This document shows positions 1 through 8,800 of a stretch of 11,262 bases of DNA, piece by piece. Every line of letters begins with the position of its first letter. Positions within the stretch are counted from its first letter, which is position 1. A program made the translations under genes and the position numbers. The notes under the pieces are model-generated. The model saw only the letters and a list, made by a program, of their open reading frames with translations. It was not told the origin of the DNA and did no database searches. Origin of the DNA: Pigoraptor vietnamica (taxonomy: Eukaryota > Opisthokonta > Filasterea); NCBI GenBank assembly GCA_943704525.1, contig CALSCQ010002352.1:1-11262 (forward strand), given 5' to 3'.

Positions 1-82
1 GGGGAGGGGTACCGACGCACGTTAATGCAGATCTGAAACGCATGACACAAATGCTCACACACGCACGTACACGCACACACAC

Positions 83-513
83 CTCCACAGTACTCCGTCC
101 AACAAGTACAGATACTGGTACACGCGCGGCCGCAGTCGCAGTTGCAGCTCAAAGAGGCCCTCTCCGCGGGCGACCATGGGCAGCGCGGCATCCGCCGTCA
201 AGCGATCGTCGTTGACAAGCCCCGCCGGCTGAATTGCAAGGCGCACGCTGAGAGGGGGCTGCGCGGACGACGCATCGGTACGCCACGCGAACGTGACGGC
301 GACCTGCGAGTGCGCGAGCACGGGTGAGGTGATGCACACCCCAGCCCGCGCCCGTCTGAGGCTTCTTCGTGCTCATGGTGCATTCATGTGCATAAACCAG
401 AGGCGAACTGCGAGTGAACCGCGTGCGCTTCTGATCAGAGGGCATGAGAGAGGACATTGACCCACCGCGTCCACGTCGTCATCAGCTGCGACAAGGTCGC
501 TTGGCGGCGTCAT
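83..513 (-). CDS. 5' part of a gene for a CBM48/AMPK-beta-like glycogen-binding module protein (runs off left edge)
   Basis: My model has exon 1 at 513..466 (an ATG with A at -3, giving the 16 residues MTPPSDLVAADDDVDA), a 162-bp intron 465..304 (donor GCG|GTGGGT, acceptor CGCAG), and exon 2 at 303..83, ending at donor AG|GTGTGT. The junctions agree in phase (0, then 2). Exon 2 reads as most of a carbohydrate-binding fold: an opening strand VAVTFAWRTD, then LPMVARGEGLFELQLRL, then VYQYLYLLDGVLW. The last part resembles the 'YQYKFxVDGxW' end of the CBM48/AMPK glycogen-binding family. Such modules bind alpha-glucans and are fused to kinases subunits, phosphatases or starch/glycogen enzymes, so the module does not tell which protein this is. 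A third exon may begin at 32 after TTTCAG, but the intron would be only 50 bp. Family call is by eye; the start is inferred. A longer open frame beginning at 339 opens with GTG, not ATG, and is less likely. Confidence 0.55.
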
Positions 514-1056
514 TGTTCGGGGCTGCGCGCCTTGTGGCGCCAAACGCCAAAAACAGACGGAACGGCGACGACCATGCGCGGCCGTGTCAATGGAAGCGAC
601 GCAGCCACTCGCATCAAGCGCGAGAGTAGACGGGCACTCGAGCCGTGTCTCCGCGCAATGAGGGCCTTAGGTTTGCGCCGGCTGTTCGTGGTCACACTAA
701 AACGATACCCGTTTGGGGAGAGTGCGCATCGCCTGGGCGACAGCCACTAAAGACGATTAAAGCACGCGCAGTGCGCAGGGGAAGGGGAAGGCCGCCGAGT
801 GCGACGCCTGTCCGTTCGCACGTGTGGCATGCGTGGAATTTTTAATTTAGTGCACGAGCTTGCCCATCAAACCCCCACCCTAGCTCAGATCGGCGTCCGG
901 GTGCAGATGTGTCTGTATTGAGACTGTACAGCGCATGTTGTGCCAAGGAAGACGAACGCAGACGCGGCGGCAAACGACAGCAAGACAGAAAGAGAGAGAA
1001 GACGTTCGCACGTCAGTGACACGTGACAGTTGGCCTGTGCCACGACCAACCGCTGG
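514..1056. other. non-coding intergenic region between two minus-strand genes
   Basis: No convincing coding exon was seen on either strand; the short open frames here lack recognisable motifs. The region should hold the 3' flank of the 254-residue gene (right side) and the upstream region of the CBM gene (left side). On the minus strand an ATTAAA hexamer lies at 846..841, 211 bases after the upstream gene's stop, and is a reasonable poly(A) signal candidate. An 11-base direct repeat CGTTCGCACGT occurs at 813-823 and 1003-1013. A CACGTGAC E-box-like sequence lies near 1019-1026. Confidence 0.5.
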
Positions 1057-2268
1057 TCACGACACGCCGTGGCCGTCGTCGGGGGTGCCCACAACCTCGT
1101 CGACGTCCTGGCCGTCGTGCTGCACGGCCACCACGGGCGCAATCGGCACAAGCTTCTCCACCGGCGGGAAGAGACACGTCTTGCCGAGGCTGCAGGTGAA
1201 CGTCTCGAACGTCTTCGTGGCAGGATTTGGGACGGGAACGCGCGCCGTCACCGTGACGTGTATGCTGGGCACCTCCAGGTCGATTGGAAACGAAATGATG
1301 CGGCCATTCTGAACGGGCGTCACGGGCAGATCAACCTGCTCGCCGGTGCTGCGCGCAACAGGAAGTAAGCGACCGGCAAGTGGGCAATAGACAGCGAACC
1401 ACGCACACGAACCGCAGTGGTGCATGGCAGCATGATTTGTATGGCAAGCTCACCTGGTGTCTGTGAACGACCAGTCAAACAGGGCATAGAACTGGTCCGA
1501 ATCAGGCTGCATAACGACGTGCATCGTCACCAATCGCGTCTCTTCCGTGGGGCCCTCGTATGACGTGAGCGACAGGTCCTCAATCGCCGACGTGGGCTTG
1601 GACCAAGGCAGCCGCGAGCCGCACTCAAACAGCTCGGGATTGAGGCGGATGAGGTCAAAGGCGCCCTGCAATGCGCAGCAGCACGACACGCAAAATTAAG
1701 TACTCGGAAAGAGGCAGCATGACACGCAAAATAAATACTCGGAAAAGAGGCAGCACGACACGCACAATAAGTACTCGCAAGAGGCAGCAGCAATAAGTAC
1801 TCGGAAAGAGGCAGCACGACACGCATATAAAGAGCGCTGCAAATGGAAACTTTGGCACAACAGTCACACAATCGCTGTCGACATCACAGGCGAATCCAAA
1901 GAACCGAAGGCCACGACATTGCATAGGCGCACCTGTGTGCCGTTGGAGACGTGGATGAGGGAAATCTCTCTCCGCGTGGGCTTGTAGCTCGGCTTGAAAA
2001 AAGTGCGGCCGCTGCAGTCTTCCTCACAACCCCGCCCCTGTCACAGCACATGAACGTCGGTGAGTAAATACAGAATTAGGGCGACCGCCATGCGTCCTCC
2101 ACGCCAGCGCACCTTAAGCTTGTGCACGGGGCACGGACGCGGGCGGCGCAGGCGCTCCTTCTTCTTCTTCTGCCCGGACTGCAGCTGGGCGACGGTGGGG
2201 ACGCCGGGGTCCTTGTCGTCCATCGTGTCGTCCACCTGCGCATCCCCGTGCGCGTCCGAAGTCGACAT
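1057..2268 (-). CDS. four-exon gene for an unrecognised 254-residue protein with a possible Cys/His cluster and a beta-rich body
   Basis: Exons on the minus strand: 2268..2113, 2037..1933, 1665..1454 and 1348..1057, ending in TGA. Introns are 75, 267 and 105 bp with donors GTGCGC, GTGCGC and GTGAGC and acceptors ACAG, GCAG and GCAG. Phases 0, 0 and 2 all match, giving one continuous 254-residue product. The ATG at 2268 has AAA before it; an in-frame ATG at 2367 could add 33 residues. Residues 1-40 are acidic then basic (QKKKKERLRR). C46, H49, C56 and C60 could bind a metal. The remainder has alternating strand-like segments (ETRLVTMHVVMQPD, FYALFDWSFTD, GRIISFPIDLEV, IHVTVTARVPV) suggesting a beta-sandwich, with an acidic tail. 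No signal peptide or membrane segment is visible. I do not recognise the family. The stretch around FFKPSYKPTRREISL faintly recalls the Cys-rich-to-beta transition of dynactin subunit 4, but the surrounding sequence does not follow that family. It is divergent to CFAP44, 625 bp away. Confidence 0.72.
1681..1830. repeat. degenerate 36-bp minisatellite inside intron 2 of the 254-residue gene
   Basis: Tandem units begin GCACGACACGCAAAATTAAG and end in GAGGCA on the plus strand. Copies: 1681-1716 (36 bp), 1717-1752 (36 bp), 1753-1786 (34 bp), 1787-1813 (27 bp, internally deleted), then a partial copy from 1814. On the gene's sense strand each unit carries a pyrimidine block (TGCCTCTTTCC) followed by TACTTA(A/T). 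The array ends just before the splice acceptor of exon 3. Confidence 0.85.
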
Positions 2269-2393
2269 TTTAAAAGTCGAGAGCACCGGCACGTAGAACA
2301 GACGGGAGGTGAAGACGCGCGTGCGTTTGGATTGCAAATCGGTTGCCGTTTCAAACAGCCAGTGCATTTGGCGCCCGACTGTGTATGTGCGAG

Positions 2394-2478
2394 AGCGCGC
2401 TTGCGCACAACGGTGCCACATTGGGGCTTCACTATGGGAATGTATGGAAAATCACGTTGGCGAAAGCGCGCTTGCGCA
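2394..2478. repeat. repeated 14-mer AGCGCGCTTGCGCA in the divergent promoter
   Basis: Identical copies lie at 2394-2407 and 2465-2478, 71 bp apart. The second copy extends into the perfect 10-bp palindrome CTTGCGCAAG at 2471-2480. A duplicated element in an otherwise unique, AT-richer region suggests a protein-binding site; no known factor is assigned. Confidence 0.5.
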
Positions 2479-2597
2479 AGTGCGCATCTGTGGAAAGAAA
2501 TAAATATCGTTAACTATTGGAAATGTATGAAGGTGAAATCATCAAAATAAATCCGGCACTAAATGGAATGTGTCGTCACAATGATGCCAAAACTGCA

Positions 2598-2611
2598 TTG
2601 TCACGTGACAA
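2598..2611. promoter_or_regulatory. 14-bp perfect palindrome with CACGTG E-box core
   Basis: TTGTCACGTGACAA reads identically on both strands. The inner ten bases GTCACGTGAC match the optimal palindromic E-box bound by bHLH-zip factors of the MYC/USF/MiT-TFE type. It sits near the middle of the divergent promoter, about 283 bp upstream of the CFAP44 ATG. The symmetry is seen directly; binding is inferred. Confidence 0.5.
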
Positions 2612-2620
2612 AGGACAACG

Positions 2621-2634
2621 ATCTCCATGACAAC
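2621..2634 (+). promoter_or_regulatory. X-box-like site (candidate RFX binding site)
   Basis: ATCTCCATGACAAC fits the RFX X-box pattern GTTNCCATGGNAAC except at positions 1, 3 and 10, keeping the CCATG centre and the AAC end. RFX factors drive ciliary genes in animals and choanoflagellate relatives, and the neighbour is an axonemal gene. It lies nine bases after the E-box palindrome and 259 bp before the CFAP44 ATG. Three mismatches make it a weak match. Confidence 0.3.
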
Positions 2635-2795
2635 GACTGGGCTCAATCAATTTGAATATCGACGCAAAATCGCACAGTTTTTAAGAAAAAATGCAATGTT
2701 GAGAGTCTGCGCATTCGAAACAGGTCCAGTTGCCAAGAAGGCTTCAACCACAAGTGAAGTCGCAGTGTGTCGCATCGAGTTTTGATGTGTGCATA

Positions 2796-2828
2796 GCGCG
2801 TGCGTGTGTGCGTGTGTGCGTGTGCGTG
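2796..2828. repeat. alternating purine-pyrimidine GT/GC tract in the CFAP44 5' leader
   Basis: Thirty-three bases alternate strictly between purine (G) and pyrimidine (T or C), in GTGC/GTGT units. Less regular alternation extends to both sides, including GCGCGCG near 2842-2849. It ends 65 bp before the CFAP44 start codon. Such tracts can adopt Z-DNA and are prone to length change. Confidence 0.7.
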
Positions 2829-2893
2829 GTGTGTGTGGATACGCGCGCGTTCGCTGTCTCCCGCGGCAGTCTGTGGATCACGCTGAGTGAACC

Positions 2894-5800
2894 ATGGACG
2901 AGGGAGACGACAGCGCGCCCCCTGCGCCCGCCCCCGTCGACGAAACGGGGGCCGCTGAGGACCCGTCCGATGTTGCTGCTAATGCGGCTGGCGACGGCCA
3001 AGTGCAGGGCGACTCTTCGGTGGATGTTGAGGGCGATGCGCACGACGATGTGCCTGATGGCCCCAGCGGGGACTCGGCGGAACCTGCGCCCGCTGAGAGC
3101 ACCGAAGCCGACGAGCCGCACGACGATGCGAACGTAGATGGGACTGAAAAAGCGACCGACGCGCATGGTGCGGGCGACACTGCAGAAGCAGCTGACGGCG
3201 CGGAAGGCGAGCCGGCGGAGGAGGATGGAGACGGCGTTGGGGCGCTGCCGGAGGGCCTTCCCGAGGCGCACCACGCCCCGGCGCACCGCCCCTCCATTGC
3301 GGACGTGGAGGCGCCGCACGTGATTGACCAGGCCGTCGAAGGCCCGCCCATAGTGAAGGTGGCTGCCGACGAGCCCTTTGTGATTGAGGAGCCAGACCCC
3401 GTGCCGATGGAGCTGCCCACGGCCACCCCCGCGGACGTGGCGCCGCCCCTTGTCGAACCGCCTCCGCCCGCGCCCGCGCCCGAGGCAGTGCCGACAGAAG
3501 CGTCTGCGCCTGCGCCGGCTGTCAGTGGTAGCGAGGGCTCGCCTGCGCTGCCGGACGACTTCTTTTACGAAGCGCCCGAAGTGGTGGATATTGCGGAGGA
3601 CCAGCTGTCGCCCGACACGGCGCTGCTGTTCCACTCGTTCGGTTACGAGTGCCGGAAGCGGTCGAACCTGCACTTTCTCGAGGACGACGTCGTCATGTTT
3701 GCCGCTGGCAATGTCGTGCAGATTGTCGATCTGCGGTCGATGAAGCAGGACTACCTGCGCACGTCGAGCGGCCGCGGCATCGGCGCGCTGGCGGTGGGTG
3801 CTTTCGCATGTGTCCCCTGAGTGCATGTGCGGCAGCCATGCTGCGCGCAACGCGGCTGTCACATATCGCCCCTGCGCTGCTCATCCAGACGATTGTGCGA
3901 TGATTTTTGCCCTCCAATTGGCTCACATGGCCACCTTGTGGTTGCGCAGGTGCATCCCACGCGCCAGTTCTTCGCTGTGGCGGAGAAGGGCATCGAGCCG
4001 AACATCAATATTTACCACTACCCGTCGTTGCGCCTTCACCGCATACTGCGCGGGGGCACCGAGCGCGCTTACGCCGCCCTCAGCTTCAACCAAGGGGGGC
4101 GCATGCTCGCGTCGGTCGGCGCGTCGCCGGACTACATGCTCACCGTCTGGGACTGGAAGTCGGAGCGGATCGTGCTGCGCTCGAAGGCCTTTTCGCAGGA
4201 CGTCTTCCGCGTGTCCTTCTCGCCGGAGAACGACGGCCAGCTGACGACGAGCGGGACGGGCCACATCCGCTTTTGGAAGATGGCGCAGACGTTCACCGGC
4301 CTCAAGCTGCAGGGGTACATCGGCAAGTTTGGGCGCACCGAGCTCTCGGACATTTCGGGCTACGTGGAGCTTCCCGACGGCAAGGTGCTGAGCGGGACCG
4401 AGTGGGGCAACCTGCTGCTGTGGGACGGCGGCCTCATCAAGTGCGAGATCAGCAAGAAGGGCGGCAAGCGGTGCCACAAGGGCATGATCGAGGAGTGCTA
4501 CATGGAGGAGGGCGAGCTCGTCACCGCGGGCGCCGACGGCTACGTCAAGGTGTGGGACTTTGAGACGATCGACAACGCCGACATCACCGAGGACTCGAAC
4601 GTCTTTGAGCTCGACCCCATGTCCGAGGTGAAGGTCGGCAGCAACGTGCGCATCCGCTCGCTCGTCAAGTCCCCGAACCGCGAGACGCCCTCGATTTGGT
4701 ATGTCCAGGACGGCTCGGGCTCCATTTGGAAGATCGACCTCTCCCTCGACGCCAAGGCGCGGCCTCCGGAGCGCATCCTCTCGTTCCACGCGGGGCCCGT
4801 GCTCGCCCTCGACGTGTCGCCGGTGAGCCACATTTGCGCGTCGGCGGGCGAGGACGGCATGGTCCGCGTGTACGATTACGTCATGAAGTCGTCGCCTTTC
4901 TCCGCGCGGTTTCGCTCGTCCGCGACGTGCCTCGTGTGGGCGCCGAAGGCCCTCGACCCGACCGGCAGCACGCTCGTCGTCGGCTTCTCGGATGGCATTG
5001 TGCGCGTGCTGCGGCGCACCACCGAGTCGCTTCAGCTGGCGCAGGCCCTTAAGCCGCACATGGGGCGCGTGACGACCCTGGCGTACGATGCCACCGGCAA
5101 GCGGTTCGCGTCGGCGTCGGAGGACGGCACCGTCTTCTTCTTTGAGGTGTCGCAGCTCAAGTGCGAGCCGCTCGGATTCATCCGCACGTCCTCGCCGGTG
5201 GTGACACTGTGCTTCAGTCCGCCGCCAAACCCAGGGGACGCCGTGCTCGCGTGCTGCCGCGACGGCGACGTCATTGAGATCACGACGCCAGTTCCGGGCG
5301 CCGCGGACACGTCGCAGACGTACCACCTCGAGGGACTTTCCCGCCGCTCGTTCCGCTTCAAGGGCCTGAAGATCATGCGCAAGAAGGAGCGCGTCGACGC
5401 GGAGGGAGAAAACGGCGCGCCCGGCGACGGCCACGCGACGCCGACGGAGGGCGAAGGCGGCGCGAAGGAAGGCGAAGGGGCGGACGCGGCTGCGGAGGGC
5501 GATGCCGCCGGGGAGGGGAAGGAGGCGGCGAAGAAGAAGGAGGACGAGTTCGAGGAGATTACGATCGAGGGCAAGGCGCTGTGCGGGTTCTACACGAGCA
5601 AGACGCGCTTTTACCTGTCGTTTGACGCGCCGGGCGCGGGGAAGCTGTACGAGTGCTCGTTTGACGACGACACGGTGGCGACCGAAATCCTCGACCTCCA
5701 CACGGACTCGCCGTGCACGGCGGTGCGCATCAGCACGGCGAACAAGTATCTCCTGGCGGGCATGCGCGACGGCGGCGTCCGCGTGCTTCCCCTGCAGGAC

Positions 5801-8800
5801 ACGCTCTCGTACTGGAAGGACTGCCTCCACGACAACGACTACGGAGCCATCACGGCCGTCGCGTCGAGCTTTGACGATGCCTTCCTGTTCTCTGCGGGTG
5901 CCGACGGCAACGTGTTTGTGCAGCGCCTCATGACCGAGTCGGTGCAGCACCCGTACGACGGCGACCTCCTTCCCGCGTCGGCCGGCGTCGTCGACGACAT
6001 TGACGAGGCGACGGCGCACAGCATCGAGGACTCGCGGCAGCGCGCTGAGCTGGACCGCAAGGCCAAGGTGAGCGACGACAAGAAGGAAGGCGTGCGGCGG
6101 ATGGTCGATGACCTCCGGCGCGAGTTTCTGCGCGTGCTCGACCGCAACAACTCGCTGCCGAAGCACCTCCAAATCCCGCGCGAGGCGATCGACATGGACC
6201 CCGAGCGCCGCCAGCAGATGCTGAAGGAGCGCGACGACCGCATTGAGCTCGCCCGGCGCGAGCTTGCGTACGAGGCCGAGCGGCACCGGCTAGCGATGCA
6301 CAAGCTGCAGGCGCGCTTCAAGGACATTGTCGAGTGCGAGCGCATCGTGGTGCGGGCCTTTGCGCGCGGCCACGAGGTCGCCTCGTTCCGCACGCCGAAG
6401 CTCAGCTCCCACATGCGAGCGCTCCTCGACGACGCGCATGGCACCGGCGACAAGGCCGGCGATGGGCTCCGCCGACGCGACCTTGGTGACGTCGCCGGTG
6501 GCGCGAAGGGCGGCGTCGGTGCCTCGCACCATGGCGTGGCTGGTGCGAACGAGACGTCGCGGGGCGGCGCTCACGGGCGGCAGGGCGCGACGCTGTCGAA
6601 GGCCGAGCAGCGCAAGTTGCAGCGCCAGCAACGCGCGCGCGAGTGGGCGGAGCACATGGCCAAGAAGCCGGACGGAGCGCACGAGAACCCCGCGGACCTC
6701 GCGCTGATCAAGGAGGCGGAGGACAACATGGGCGACTACAAGCTCAAGGCCGCAAAGGGCTACGTCGTGCCGGAGAACCAGCGCGTGAACGCCGACACGA
6801 AGCGCCGCCAGCTTGTGCTGCTGCGTGAGGCCATCTCGGAGATGCGCCGGGGTTTCAACACGCGCCTCCTCCGCCTCCGCGACGACAAGCGCGCGCTCAT
6901 CGCCCAGCTCACCGCGAACATTGCGCGCCTCCGCGAGATTCACGCGGCGCTTGGTCTCGACGAGGCCCTCCCCGAGGTGCCCCGGATGGACCCCGACGAG
7001 TGCCCCGAGGAACGCACCAAGTACGACCGCGAGTCGCTGCTCAAGTGGAAGGTCGAGCGCGACGCGAAGGCGCGCGCAACAAAGCAGCACGACTTTGGCG
7101 GGTTCGGCGGGTTTGGCGGCGGCGGCGGCGGCGGCGGCGGCGCCCAGGGCGGTGCCACCGGCGCTGGCAATGACGGGGCTCAGCAGGGGTCCGCGGGCGC
7201 GGCACAGGGCGCGGGTTCGCAGGGGCAGGACGCGCCGACGTCTTCATGGCACGGGGGTCATGCGGCGGCGGCTGCCGATGCGAACGAGGATCTGAGCGAG
7301 CTGGAGAAGCAGGAGCGCGAGGTGCGCCGCATACGCCTGACGCACGAACGGAAGGTCCTCCTTGCGCACATGAAGTCGTCGACGGAGACGTTCGACGAGC
7401 GCGTGGGTGCGCTTCGCCGCGAGCGGGTCGCCGTCGAGGGCCAGGTAAAGGCCGCCGAGCTCCGCCAGCTGCTGCTCTTTGAGGAGCTCGTCCTGCTTAA
7501 GGAGTTTGAGAAGCGCGAGACGGTGCTACTGACGAAGCTCGGGGCGAAGCAGAGCGAGAAGGCTGACATGGCGCAGAAGGTCGAGGAGTGCCGGCAGAAG
7601 CTCGCTGTCAAGCAGGCGGAAGTCCAGGTGCTCCAGACGCAGGAGCGCGCCGTGCACACGGAGTTTGGCGAGTCGCTGGGAGAGAACAACAAGCACGGCG
7701 ACGCCCTCACGCGCATGTTCCGCCGCAAGATCAAGCGCGTCAAGAAGAAGGCGCAGAAGACAGAGGTCGAAGGGGGTTCGGACGCCGAATCGGACGCGGA
7801 CTCTGACGAGAGCGACCTCGATGACGACGACCTGGACCTCGACGACGTGTCGGACGACGGCGACGTGGAGGATGCCTGCCCGCCGGGTTGCGACAAGGCC
7901 CTCTACGACCGCATGCTTGAGCTGCGCGAGCGGCGGCTGGACGTCGAGGAGTTTTTGCAGGAGGAGCGCAAGGCGATGGACGCGCTGAAGAAGGAGTTTG
8001 AGGCGCTCGAGAAGAAGGAGAAGGTCATCGACATTGGCCTCAAGGGCGTCGAGACGGACATCCAGGTGGGTGTGGTGGTCGCGCTTGTGCAGGGTGGTGT
8101 TTTGCGATGTTGTGCGTGCTGCGGGCCCGTTGTGTGCATGGATTGGTGTTTGCAATATACGCTCACCTGATCCCACGTGCGTCTGCAGGCCTTCCAGTCT
8201 GAGAAGCAGAAGAAGCTGAACGAGCTCGACGTCGAGGTCACGCTGCGCCTGCACCAGATTCAGAACCTCGTCAAGGGCCATCTCCCCAAGGACCTCTCGG
8301 CGTCGCTGGTGTTCACGGGCGCCGGCATCGTGCGACTTGCCCGCCGCATTCGCGAGCTGCAGGGCGAGAAGGCGGCGCAGCGGCGGCAGTACAAGGAGCT
8401 CCGCCAGTTGCACGTCAAGCTGCAGAAGGACGGCAAGGCAAAGCAAATCGAGGTGCGTGCCGTGCTCTACCGGCCTGTTTTTGCAACGCGCGTGTTGCTA
8501 TGCTGCACCCCCAATCTTGGTTCTCCCACTTGTATCTGATATTCAAATATGCGCGCAGATTGAGGAGCTTGAGGCGAAGGCGCGCGACATTCAAATGCTC
8601 AAGTTTGGCCGCCTGATCGACATCGATCGCCTTGAGACGATGAGCGTCAACAAGGGCGCCGACGACATGCGCGATGTGATTGCGTCGCAGGAGCACCAGT
8701 GGGTCAAGGAGGAGGAGGCTGGCGAGGTGAGTGCGAGGGTTCTCCGCGTGCAATTGTGCCGCGCCTGTGAAGTCGGTCGTATGGATGGGACATTCAGAGT

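Larger units (their letters stand above)
2269..2893. promoter_or_regulatory. divergent intergenic region, probable bidirectional promoter of CFAP44 and the 254-residue gene
   Basis: The two start codons face away from each other across 625 bp with no coding exon recognised between them. Much of the stretch, notably about 2490-2710, is clearly richer in A and T than the flanking exons. It contains the palindrome, X-box-like site, repeated 14-mer and GT/GC tract listed separately, plus TTTGGCGC at 2367-2374, which matches the E2F-type consensus TTTSSCGC. Promoter function is inferred from gene orientation; no transcription start or TATA box could be assigned. Confidence 0.55.

Noticed and set aside
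55-339. Single-exon start for the CBM protein at 339
   Set aside because: The frame opens with GTG rather than ATG. An ATG at 513 plus a phase-matched intron gives a better model.
198-376. Alternative CBM gene start at the ATG at 376 (MSTKKPQ...)
   Set aside because: Joining it in frame to the exon at 303 needs an intron of only about 34 bp, far shorter than the others in the window.
457-750. 97-codon plus-strand open frame
   Set aside because: Arg-rich, motif-free and lying in a region best explained as flanks of minus-strand genes.
1527-1924. Two Cys/Leu/Phe-rich minus-strand open frames
   Set aside because: They are read through the intronic minisatellite and reflect its 36-bp periodicity, not a protein.
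1057-2268. Dynactin subunit 4 (p62) identity for the 254-residue protein
   Set aside because: Only a short stretch (FFKPSYKPT) resembles it; the Cys-rich N-terminal half of p62 is absent and the rest does not follow the family.
2744-3862. A 372-codon antisense open frame over CFAP44 exon 1 and its leader
   Set aside because: The translation is Arg-rich and motif-free and includes the GT tract as a Thr/His run; a shadow of the plus-strand gene.
3923-6286. A 787-codon antisense open frame inside CFAP44
   Set aside because: Long antisense frames are expected opposite GC-rich coding sequence with G/C third positions; the translation is Arg/Leu/Ala-rich with no motif, while the plus strand encodes conserved CFAP44.
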